DNA of 64,000 nucleotides from Rhynochetos jubatus. Its lineage: Eukaryota; Chordata; Aves; Eurypygiformes; Rhynochetidae. The position numbers and the translations under genes are program-made. The notes under the pieces were generated by a model. The model ran no database searches. It was not told where the DNA came from and saw only the letters and a list, made by a program, of their open reading frames with translations. Of this stretch, positions 1 to 18,910 are shown piece by piece (positions within the stretch are counted from its first letter, which is position 1; each line of letters opens with the position of its first letter). Location of the stretch: assembly GCA_027574665.1 (NCBI GenBank), contig CM050690.1, positions 68,119,433-68,183,432 on the forward strand. Direction: 5' to 3'.

Positions 1-496
1 GGAGTGGGAAGCAGAAGTGCAGAGACTTGACTGTGAGGTCTTGCAGTTACAACTGCAGTCTTAAATGTGGTAACTAATCAAGGGATAGAGATCTGTGAAG
101 CTTCACTTAGCTGTATCAATAGGATCCACACTGAGGCATACTTCAGCCCCAAATCCTACTGTACTTTGTCATTACTCCTGCCTACTACTATGTGTAATAG
201 CTCAAGCTTCTACAGTGTAACTGGTGTGCAATCACAAAACTACCACTACAAAGATACCCTTAAACTAATCTATTAGGAAGGAGCTGGAAGCGTCTTTTTT
301 ACTGAATACTACAAATTAGTGTAACCTCTTCCATAACAGAGCTGTCAATTTAGATGGATGCAGTCATCTAATTAACTGCAACTTTGTCCTGCGCTGAAGC
401 CTTTCAGTCTCAACTTTCAGGACAATTGTTAAAACCCAAGTTCAGTAGCTCTTAAATTTCAGAACTCTTAAATTGAACTTAAACTTTTTCCAATAG
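1..496 (+). other. VLDLR: 3' end of VLDLR intron 3
   Basis: AT-rich intron sequence ending in a pyrimidine tract and CAATAG at 491-496. No repeat or second gene was recognised. Confidence 0.85.
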
Positions 497-8232
<7,736 letters not shown>

Positions 8233-8364
8233 GCTCTGGATCAGCAATCACTTCTAGTTTACTTGTGTTTTACACTCTTTGGGGATAGTAACCAGGTTTG
8301 TGGCTGAAAGACTTCCTCCATTCTTGGAAGAAAGAAGATACTTTCTGTATGTATGGAACACTTA

Positions 8365-8577
8365 TGTAAATAGCTATTTTATACAACTTAACAACAAACT
8401 CTTTGTAAATACCTGTCCACAACAATTCAGCTTTTAGTGGTTACTGTTTTATCAGTAACCCTTGGATTGGTCAGTCATTAACATCACTGACCAAATATAA
8501 AGCACTTTCCATAGAAAGCCATACTCCAGCCACAACTTGTAACACCTGTACATATGTGTATAGGCCACTTGTAAATA
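8365..8577 (+). promoter_or_regulatory. Cluster of four Pumilio response elements in the VLDLR 3'UTR
   Basis: TGTAAATA occurs at 8365-8372, 8404-8411 and 8570-8577, and TGTACATA at 8547-8554. All match the UGUANAUA core bound by PUM1/PUM2, which repress or destabilise mRNAs. The motifs are seen directly. Their use is inferred. Confidence 0.6.
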
Positions 8578-8832
8578 TTATATTATTCTTGGAAAATCAC
8601 TATCAAGCACTTTGAAATACTTCACATGTAAATTGCTGTACACTGTCTTTTTCAATGATTGGGGCAATGGCAATAGGAAAAAACGGGTTACTGTGATTGC
8701 CAAAAATTTTTAAACATCAGTAATTTTGTATGTATGATTGAAACAATCTTGTCTGTTACCTCTTAGAGGCATACAGGTAAGAATGCTCTTTAAGAAACCA
8801 CTGTAAATCTTAAATGCAGAAGAGGGGGTAAA

Positions 8833-8838
8833 AATAAA
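8833..8838 (+). terminator. VLDLR: VLDLR polyadenylation signal AATAAA
   Basis: Canonical hexamer about 600 nt after the stop codon, at the end of an A-rich run. It is the first such hexamer in the UTR. Confidence 0.65.
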
Positions 8839-8855
8839 AACTAAGCAGTTCAAGT

Positions 8856-9963
8856 ATTGGTCTCCACGCTATTTTACTTCAGTGCTAATATGGTATCTTT
8901 TAAGTTGAAAGCTTTAGTAGGCTACACTGCTGCCAGCCAGAACTTATGAAGTGTTTCTTAAGTTATTTCAGCAGCACCCCAGACTGCTAAGATGGTGTCT
9001 GATGTGTGTTAGTAATCTTCTGCAGGGTACTGGGCTGAATGGATCTCCTTCTGTAGGAGTCCAGATGGATTCCTAAAGTAGGGCTGATGGTTGCTGAAAG
9101 TACTCAACTACTCTTGCAGGCTCTTAAGAGGTAGCATTGACAGAGGTGCTACATGAAGACCGGTCAGAGCATTGTCTGCCAGGTGACTGTAAGGTCCTTG
9201 CAAAGGATATTATGCACAAGCTCACAGTAGTGTCAAGTTGTTTGCAGTTATCCCTCATGGCAATGCTAGTTGGATCTTGGTAGCTGCTCCACCTGCACAA
9301 AATAATAGCTGAGCTGTGATTTGGTAGCTAATCATGGCAGCCTCCTCCTGGAGTCTCAGTGCTGAAAAGCCCCTGTTGCTACATGCTAGTTACAGAAATC
9401 CCCTGCAGTGAGCATCAATGAGCTACTATCCCCTTCCCTGTGGGAACTCAATTAATTGTAATTGCTCTAAGATACTGGTCACTTGAAATGCTGGAACCTT
9501 TCTAGTGGGTGACCATAGGAGAGGAAAATAAATTGTACAACTATTCTGGGTCTGGGAAGGTGATAGTCATCTTTAACTCTTTAGTACCATACTACTTGAA
9601 TGCTAGTTTTAGTAGCATGAAATATGTTCCTTACCTGCTATACCTGTATAATTCCTTTATGCAACAGAGAAGGATTAAGACTGAATTAACTTGCAGTTTC
9701 TGTGGTCTTCGGGCAGTTTGCTCTGTGATTGTTTGGAGTGAAGAAAGAAGATGCTTTTCATCTTCATGGCATAACTACTTGGTAGTGTCCAACTGAATAA
9801 AAGGGAGCTTCCCTAACCATTAGTAGTCATCTTAAGACAAATTATTTGGAGGGGGGAAAGCTGTGGTTTCTCCCTTGACACTGCAGGATCTTGGCCATGA
9901 ATTGCCACCTGGTAACTACTGTAGCAGAAGGTGCTACTTAACTGTTGCTAATCCTTTCCCCTT
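8856..9963. other. Intergenic sequence downstream of VLDLR
   Basis: No gene recognised. Two AATAAA hexamers (9527, 9796) may serve extended VLDLR transcripts. A 95-codon open stretch at 9509-9796 has no recognisable domain. Confidence 0.6.
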
Positions 9964-10509
9964 TGTTGTGGTTTAACCTGGGCTAACAGTAAATACCATT
10001 CAGCTGCTTGCTTACCTCCCCCAGCGGAGAAGGAGAGTTGGGGGAAAAGACAAGGAAGCTTTTAAGTTCTTGAGATAAAAAATGAAATGTAAATTAAAAT
10101 TATAGTGATACTAAATATTAACAATGCTACTAATAGTAAGTAATTAAAATAATAGAAAATATGATACAATTGCTTGCTGACTGTCACACAGGAGTGTTGA
10201 GAGTCTGTGCTTGAGAGCCCCCAGGGCTACAACACAACCAGAAAAAAGCCAGCTGAGCCCCCCAACCCACTAATGGACCTGCCCCACCACTAACAACCTC
10301 CAAGAGCTAACAAAGGAACTAATGACCCAGCTGTCAAACTATGCCTTAAGGATACCACCACACCCACCCCCTTTCCCCAAGCCACTTCCAGCCTCAGAAC
10401 CCCGTTGTACTGAGCCTGACATACCGTGGAATTAAATACTCCCTCAGCCAACCTGGACCAGCTGTCAGCACTGTAGAGAGAATTAACTCTTTCCTGCCTG
10501 AAACCAGCA
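9964..10509 (-). mobile_element. Solo LTR, avian endogenous retrovirus, minus orientation
   Basis: On the minus strand it begins TGCTGGTTTCAGGCAGG and ends AAACCACAACA, giving TG...CA ends over about 546 bp. It has the AT-rich middle and the Lys-codon-rich purine/pyrimidine 3' part (TTCCTTGTCTTTTCC) seen in the copies at 24.8 and 31.3 kb. It matches a common bird LTR group known to me from memory (ERVL/ERVK-like, subfamily not assigned). No internal retroviral sequence lies next to it. It is clearly diverged, so probably old. No exact target-site duplication is visible. Confidence 0.8.
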
Positions 10510-13500
10510 CACCCTTCAAGGTGAAGAAGAAATTACATCTGATTGGATACAGTTTCAACACTTAGAAGTGAAGTCTGGAAGAAGTGAAAATCTCCTGGCT
10601 GTGCTTTAGTGATGACTTGATTGAGAATGATTTAACGTGTCTCTAGAATAGTAACAATAAAAATAATCGTCAGGACTTGTATCAGTTCCTGGGTTTGGTT
10701 CTAATGCTTGTTCTCATTGCAGTTACAGCTGGGGTTTGCTTTCTTAATGATCTGTGTATTGTGGACTCCTTTCTTGACAGATAAGGACAGCTGTGAACTT
10801 CTGCAGATTTAAAAGAAGTTGTTTCTAGCAAGCTGTGTATTCTTTGGGGAGTTGAAGCTTGTTGCCAGGGACAGCTGGCTAGTCTTGCCTGTGTGTAGAC
10901 ATTGTCAGTATCTGGAGTGCATGTGGACTAAAATGTTGTGCAAAGATGAGGATGTAAGGAGACCCCTAAAGTTTCTGGCCAAGAAAGCTATTTTTTGCTG
11001 AATACTTTCTGGGATAAAGTGCCATTTCATATCAGCCTAATGTGTAAGGATTATTAGTTATTGGCTAGAACTCAACTGTTAGCAGCCTTGACTAAGAATA
11101 CTAAGGTGTACTTGTGTTGAAATGTGACAAAACATAAAATATAATTCTCAGTCAGCTTGTTGGTTATAATATTTGGATGGCAGCTAACTACAGGCAAAAT
11201 GCTCTGCCTTTTTATTTTGTACAGTAAATGAAAAGTTCGTTGCTATTACCAGTATCATACTAAGTGGCATATGGAGTACACCAATAATGACAGTTCTTCC
11301 TGAGGTTAACGTTCAGTTGAAGTAGCAACTTAAAACTGTTCTTGGAACCTGAATTAGTTCTTGCAGTAACTGTGGGTGATGGGAACTTGTTTTCTGACTT
11401 TAGTCCAATGTGCTGAACAAAGTTGTCAGTACCGTGGCACACAAAAGTAGCTTTTTTTGTAGTCTGTAGGAGACTTTACCAGGTGAAGCTTCTGTGCCTT
11501 TAAATAGCAGGAGGTAGGGGGAGTGGGGGGAATATCAGACAGTAGCAGGAAATGATATAAGATGACCTGTACTTAGTTGCAGGTGTTGTTTGGCTCTTAG
11601 TCTCACTAGGCTTATTCTGCTCTGCTCCACTTCATTTTTGTATTGGGAAATTGTTGTTGACTTCTACAGCAGCCTTGGAGAGTAGGCAGGGATTTTTCCT
11701 GTAAAAAAAAAAAAAAGCCAACTTGAATAACAAATGCCTTGCTATCTTTGAACAATTTTTTTTCCACTGCCATCTGCAAGTGTTTTGTCTCTGTTTTATT
11801 GCTCTGTCATGTGACTCTTGGCATCTAATGAAGGTGGTGTAACTACTGGGCACTCCTACAGCAGCAGCCTGGTTGTGCTGGTGGCTGCTGAATGAATTCT
11901 GTGGGATCATCCTTGTCTTGGCTCCTCTGCTGCAGTATCATGGGCTCCCAGAGCAATGGGACATTACTAACCTGTTTGGTCAGGTTCCACTGTTGGCTTT
12001 GTTTTCCTCTTGAAGAACTTGCTACTAAGAGATACATAAATATAGCTTTAGTTGATTATTGAATTAGTGTTCAAGGTAATGGCATAACTTGTGTTTCCCA
12101 TCTGATTCTGAACACTGCCTATTTCTGTTCAGTGTGTGTGCTAGTCAGTGTGAGTGCAAAGCTAGTTTTGAAACTGGTCTTTTCCTTACGAATACTCAGA
12201 TTTTTGTCCCTATGCCCCCACATTCTTTTCTGCCTCCTATTTGACCTGCCTTGGAGCGATAATGTAAAATATCTACACTGCCAGCAAACAAGAGGAAAAT
12301 GAGTATAAAGGGTTCTGAGGTTGCTCTTGTGCTTTACTTCCCCCCCTTCTACACCTCATTCCTCTACAGATAGCTGCTGTGTGCCTTTCCCCAACCCAGC
12401 TTGTATTTGCTTACATTTTTAATGAATGTACCTTTCTCTTCCCTGTCAGATCTTTGCTGAATCAGTGAAGATCCATTTATCTATTTTTATGTAAGTGCTG
12501 AATCTTACTAGATTAGGGAAGAGGAACAGAGACCAGGGAGTCAGGCTGGAGGAAACAGGATGGGAGACCTCAAATAAAGGAACAAAGCTTACCACAACAG
12601 AAGCACTCTTCACACCATAATCTAGGATGCAATTGAAGACCTGCCAGTACTTTCCGTAGATAGGCTGGAGCATGTTGGTGAAGAAACATGCTCCTATTCC
12701 TCCTTTGAGCTGGCTCACAACAATGGTTGGTACTGTCACATACTGGAAGAAGGTGCTTGAAGAAGTCAGCTCTGTTTAAGTGCAGAAGCTGACTTGATAC
12801 ATTCCTGGCTTGCTGGTTTTCACTTTTTTTCCCTCCCAGAAAAGCTTTTAAATTTTCCCATATCAAATTAAAAAGTCTTAAGAGCAGGGGAGGGATGGAG
12901 AAGCTGTGACATCAGTTAGGCGGCTGAATATCTAGGCTGTTGAACATCCAAAATAAATACTGTCTGTGGAAAGGGTGATGATCTTGACTCTTCCTTGCAC
13001 AGCCCTGGTCAGGGCACTTACACACCTCCATCAAGCAATGAAAAACGTTTCATATCATGGAAGAAACCAAGCACCGCAACGCAGACTACTGAAGACTAAC
13101 TTAAGACACTGTTTGGTCTATAAATGAAATGCTTTGAACTTGGAAAACACTAACCACTAAATCAAGACAAATGACTGGTAAAAGAAAATATTAGTAGAAA
13201 CACTTTTTTCTTTTCTGTGGAGATGTCCTCTGTAGACAAACTATGCAGTTTTCAGCTCTTTTTCACCTACTTTCCCTAGACATACTTTCTGAGAGTCAAA
13301 CTTCAAAATAAGTGGAAATGTTTTACTGTACTGTCAGTGCACTGACTTAAAGCTCAAGAAGTGAGATAGTTGGATGCTCTGCGTTCAGAACAGTTGTTTC
13401 CCTCCAGTGGAAAGTATTTATTATTGAAAGGTCTCTTGGAAAGGCTGGTCATTGACTACAGCAAACACCATAACAATCTAGAAGCAGTTCTGCATGCTTT

Positions 13501-14129
13501 AAGGTCCCTTTTGTGGATCTGTACAAGTGAGAAGTGGTGGTTTTGTCTGTATAATTTATTTCTCATTACTTTTTTCCCTTAAATATATGAAAACTCACCT
13601 GTCCATTTAAAATAAGACTTTGACTTTCTAATTCAAGAAAACCTGTGATGTGGTAGTTGCATAATGTACTGTGGTTGCAGATTTTCGCTCATGAACTTGG
13701 CAACAGAGTGTGTGCTTTAAGAGGTGGTTTAATGAACAGGTGTCTCAGGCCTGGATTGAAAAGATGCTTAGAAGGTTGCTTTTTATGGGGACTTTGATAT
13801 ATAAGTAACTTACTTGGTGAGGGACTTTCAGTGTTCATAACTTGGGCTTTAGCTACTCATCCCTCCCTGCCAAGGTACCGATTTCACTCTGGTAAAATTT
13901 GATGGAAGTATTCAATCATATGAAGCAACTCCTTGCAGCGATGGACACATCAGAAAAAGTCTGCATGGAGTTACCAAGGGTAGATCATGCCCTATCACCC
14001 TGCTTTCAACACTCTTTCACAATCTTACTCTGATCAAATTGTCCTCTCATGCAGCCTGTAACACTTCAGCTAGATGGGTAAAAGCTGGTTGCATACTTGG
14101 GGTCTGAGGGTTGTGGCTAATGGGCTCTG
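10510..14129. other. Intergenic sequence, no gene recognised
   Basis: AT-rich unique-looking DNA with a short A tract near 11702-11716. Open stretches here are under 100 codons and show no domain. It may hold unrecognised old repeats. Confidence 0.5.
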
Positions 14130-15050
14130 CTTTACCTGGAGGTGGGTTACAAGTGGGATACCAGGTGGTCTATCCTTGGATGAGTTCTGTTCAACATCTT
14201 TATCAGGAACCCTGAGAAACAGATGGAGCACACAGTCATCAAGATTGTAAAGGACACCAGAGAGGTGGTGGAGGCAGAAACATTGAATACACTCTGAGGC
14301 AGAGCTGCTGTCTTGGGGAATACCTGCACAGGTGGGAGGAAGGGGCTGACACAGACCAAATGAAATTCTGTAAGTGAGAAGTCAAACCCCTGCCCTGGGA
14401 AGTCAGAGCCCTGCAGGGATGCAGGCTGGGGCCCGGCAATAACAAGGGCCAGCAATGCTGGGGGGGGTGGTGGTGTGAGCAGGATATAGCCCTGAAAACC
14501 AGGGGATGGCAGGGACTGTCCCCTCTGCTTAGTGCTTATCAGGCTACATCTAGGCACTGCTTGTGGTTTTGGCCCTCCCACAGAAGAAGCGTGTCAATAA
14601 GCATGGCTAAGTTCAGCAAACAGCCAGCAACACAGTCCTGGGCTAGAACCCTTGGCCTGAGAGGAGATGCTGTGGGAACAAGACTGGTTTAGATGGTACA
14701 AGAGACAACTTTGGGGGTAGCCAGCAGCATCCCTGGCACCAAAAGAAGAGGCAGCCAGACCTTTCACAGCAGTGTGTGGCTGGCCGGCGAGAGACAGCAA
14801 CACAAGCTGAAACACAAGAGGCTCAGTCTGAGGATGAGAAGCCTTTTTCCCATGAAGACGGCCCAGCGATGGGGTCCAGGCCCAGGGAGGTTGGGCATTC
14901 TCCAGCCTGAGCAGGTTTCATGCCCTGACTCGGTGAGGCCCTGAGCAGCCCTTTCTGAGCCCAGAACTGGCTCTGCTCTGGGCAGGGGCTGTGTCTAGAG
15001 ACCTCTCCAGGTCCCTGCCAGCCTGAACAGGATTCTGTGATTTGTTTGAA
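14130..15050 (+). mobile_element. CR1 LINE fragment, diverged, plus strand
   Basis: The left part resembles the CR1 reverse-transcriptase coding region (GTTCTGTTCAACATCTTTAT, equivalent to LFNIF). The right part shows the CR1 3' region: ACACAAGCTGAAACACAAGA at 14801 on, and the end ACCTCTCCAGGTCCCTGCCA followed by GATTCTGTGATTTG near 15030-15045. It is 5'-truncated and strongly diverged, with deletions, so it is an old copy with no intact reading frame. Confidence 0.8.
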
Positions 15051-18000
15051 TATTGAGGAAACAAAGGAATTTATCAACCTTGAAAAATGTTGCTCTTCTG
15101 GCAATATTTTTTTTTTCTCAAAATGAAGGTAAATCTTATCCCTGTAGATGAGAGTACCTGTGGTGGACAAAAGGGAGGGCAGGCAGTAGCAAGCATTTAC
15201 ACCACCTTTGCAGTGAATAGCCTAGGCCCAGTCATCTGAGCACTCCAATCACTGGCAGGAAGTTTAAGTTCATGCTTATGCAGTTTTCCACCTCTTGGTT
15301 ATCTGTGTTGGTCAGGACTAGTCCACTTGTGTCAGTGGGGTTTCCCTTGTGATCCTGTTTTTTTGCAGCTCCAAGTGGCCAAGTAAAGGAAACTTTTATC
15401 AAGGTAGAAGCGTGGCTTCTTAATGGGTAAGAGACCTGGTGATCGAGGAATTTGATTTGGCTTTCTAAGGTGGCAATGATGTTGCCTGGTGCAGTGTCAC
15501 TGGAAAGTATTATCTCTGCAGAGGATTAGAAGAATCAGATGAACAACAAAACATTTTGCTGCAATTCCAGCTGAAATGAATAGGTCAAGAGCTTCACACT
15601 TCAGTATCTATTTCTGCTTCAGGCTTTTGCAGTCTGCAAGTTAAATGACGCTTGAAACTTGTTTACTCCCTTGCGAAAGCATTCCCACTGGGTAAGTAGC
15701 AAATGCTGCGAGTTTCTAACTTTCAGCTTATGACTCTGGTGGTAAAAAGTTCACTCCGTGAACCTTTTTCAAATAATGACACTTAATAAAGCCTCAGTAC
15801 AAAAATTCAAATTACATATGCAATTATTGATGCAGGAGCAACTAGGTCATTCTGGTTTTCCAAGAAAAAACATTGGTTATTCTTTAATTAAACAACATCC
15901 AACCCGCTCCTCCTTGACTTTTTCTTGGTTGAAGAATAGGACAAAGTAATGGGGGGTGTCCATAGAATTTATCTCTTTAAGTTGTTGGTTATGATCCTTA
16001 CACATTATAAACTTATTGCTACCAGGTAAAACATGGCAATTTTATAATTGTAATATACCTATTATCTTGCCTCAGAGTTTGAACAATCGCTTGGATGGAA
16101 TTGGGTAGCTGACGAATTTTAAAATGACCTACACCTAAGGAAATAGCTAGGTCTTCCTAGCCCCTTTTCTTCTTTGGCAGCCTTCAGTGCTGGTGAAATT
16201 TATGTAAGTGAACGCAGAGAAAGAAAAGCTGTAAGGCTGCTTATTTATGGAAAGCATAATTCAAATCGTGTCATGAGAACTGCATTTCAATATTTGATAC
16301 AGTGCATCCACTTGAGAGAAAAAACATTCAAAAAAGCCATTTTTCACCATCTTAGATGCCAGATACAAATAGCCACCAACTGCCGAAGACTAACATTTTG
16401 TTAGCTGTCTTCATAACACAAAGGCCACGGGCAAGCAACAGGCATTCCCACCACCTGAAGGTCCCTTGTTGACCAGCAAGAATCTCTGGCAGGAGACTGT
16501 TCAGTGCTTCTTGTATAAACATTGTTTAAACTGACGTGATTTTCATTAGGAGCTATCCCAACACTTTCATCTGGTGTTCAGCACTTAAAAAGATCCACTT
16601 CAGAGTATGGCCTCTGCAAGCAGCTGTGGAATAAATCAGCATTAATAATTAGACCTGACATTTATTTTGTTCTTCTCCTAGTTGTCTGACACTTCAGTCG
16701 CAGTTAGTTAATTTAACAAACACTATGAGGCACCTTTTTACATGGTGCTGTAGGGACAAAGGAGAAAATGGATCTGGCCTTATTTCAGAATGGGAGGAAG
16801 TCAAGCAGCCAACCTGATCCTTTAGAGCTTAACAATCACATTAATGGGTCAGTGAAGAATTGAAATAACCACAACTTCTGTAGGTCAATTCATTCTTTTC
16901 AGTGACCCTGTTCTGTTCTCCCAGAAGGGAGGAAGTGAAGTTTTTCACTCTTCCTCAGGAGACAAGGCTGAGACACAGGGAAGCTAATCATCAGTAGAGA
17001 ATATTCCAGTGCCTCTGGTGCATCTAGACATGTGACACCTCTCCCTTTGCCTGCACTTCCCCTTGTAGTTTTTTTGGAAGGCTTGTGATGCTCTGCAATA
17101 GGATCTGTGGGACAGTGGGGTACAAAGTGCATAAACAAGAAGGGATGAGCAACCCTGAGTTCACCCAGTATCAAAGAGCCTGTTGTGGACAGTAACCGCA
17201 GTGTGGTGAATACACTGTGATGTGGTGGTCTAGGCTAGCTCCCAGTTTTGGTTTTGTCATCCCATACCATTAGATAAACTTTCAATCTCTTTTGTGTTGA
17301 CCATAGGTTGCAGGAAATAACTTCATCCGACTCCATAGCGATCAGAAGCAATTGCATGGGTAAGTAAGTCCAAGAACACAAGCAAGACATGCAAATCTCC
17401 CCTGCTCGTGCTGGAAAAGGTAGGGCAATCAGAAAAAGAAGCACAAGAAGTCTGGGAGGCTTCCGTAAGGCCTGAAGTAACATCTTTAGGTTGTCTTTGA
17501 AGGATGAGCCCCTGACAGAGTCTGGGGCTTGTGAAAGGGCTCCAGCCCTCTTCTGAGTTCAGCATATGATGTCTTCTTTTGTAATGAAGGAACAAGGAGT
17601 AATAACCTGGCAGAAACACATCCTGTATTATTTAAGATTTTAAGAAATTAATATTAAAAATGGAGCAGTACATTACAGACTAGAGCATAAAATCAGTTTA
17701 AGCCAAAGGTTAAGCTGCCACATTAACTTGTCTTGCAGGGGATTCTCCTCAGTATAGACTGTTACTTTATGAGCTGCATTAAGTACGTAGAGGAGAGGAA
17801 AGAAGGATTGCCATTCTCTGGTTTGATTATGAATGAAAGTGCAGAAGACCAGCTAGGCATAACTCAGCTACTAAAATGATGAGGATTAAGATGACTATAA
17901 CCAGTCAGTAGCAGGAAATACATATTACCAATGCTTTAATTAATTTAGGTCCTTTTTATTTTGTACAAATCGGAAGGAAATCAAATCAATGTCTGTTTTC

Positions 18001-18724
18001 AGCTTGACAAATTTATAGCTAGTTTTGTTTGGAATTTACAGTTCGCTTTTAAAAGAAGTACACAGACAAGCATACCAAAAAGCAGTCCAATTTACTCTGA
18101 ACAATGTTCTTGAGGGAGGAAACAAATGTGCAAATGTCGCAGAAACGGTCAGCCTGGCACAGAAGAAAATGCCTCACTCAGCAGCTTATCTTCTTAAGCA
18201 CACAAGCTGACACAGCTCACACAATACCTCTACAAAGAGGTATTGTCATAGGATCCCCTGGCACTCCAGAGTTTCTGTGCCCCAGTCCATCATGTTCAAT
18301 TGTTTAAGCTTCGAGGGCCTTAGAGGTATGGCAAGACAGTACAGTCCCATGCTTCGTAAGGAGTCACAGCTGCCTTCAGATTACATACATATGAAAGACT
18401 ATTAAATAGATTTCTAAACCAAATTTTAGCAAAGTCTTGAGTTCTTCTAGTGTTTTGCTGCTGTTTTTTCCAGTAGGCAGTGTAAATGATGTGTGCCATA
18501 AGGACATTTACTTCACTGTTAGTTGTAAGATTTTGCATTAGGCACGTTGTACTTTAGCAGAGAGTAAACTGAATCGCATATATATGAAGTTTAATCTGAC
18601 CACATAAATTGAGTGTGTATTTTCGTTCTGCAAGATGTGCAACACTAGTCTGAGGTGGAAGCAGAAGCTTGAAAGTAACATGAAGAGAACCATAAAATAC
18701 TGTTTCACTAACTAGATTTCAAAT
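15051..18724. other. Intergenic sequence, no gene recognised
   Basis: AT-rich, without recognisable repeats or coding potential. Open stretches are at most about 98 codons, in unsupported frames. Confidence 0.5.
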
Positions 18725-18910
18725 AGAGAACCACAGAAAAATCCTTGGAGGTCATTTAGTACAGCCTCCTGCTCAGAGCTGGGCTTGTTTCAAAGCTAAA
18801 TCAGGTTGCTCAGGGCTTGGTCTGGGCAAGATCCAGGGGATGGACTTGCCATGACTTCAGGGCAGTCTGCTGCAGGGCTGCATCACTCACACCCTGAAGA
18901 ATTTTAAAGA
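18725..18910 (-). mobile_element. CR1 LINE 3' fragment, minus strand
   Basis: GAACCACAGAAAAATCCTTG, then AGGTCATTTAGTACAGCCTC, CTGCTCAGAGCTGGGCTTG and AAATCAGGTTGCTCAGGGC. This is the reverse complement of the usual CR1 3' untranslated end. Only the terminal part is present (strong 5' truncation). Confidence 0.82.

Larger units (their letters stand above)
8233..8855 (+). other. VLDLR: VLDLR 3' untranslated region (approximate end)
   Basis: AT-rich sequence after the stop codon. The first good polyadenylation signal is AATAAA at 8833-8838, so cleavage is expected near 8850-8860. Further AATAAA motifs at 9527-9532 and 9796-9801 could give longer forms. The UTR carries four UGUANAUA motifs, listed separately. 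Confidence 0.7.
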
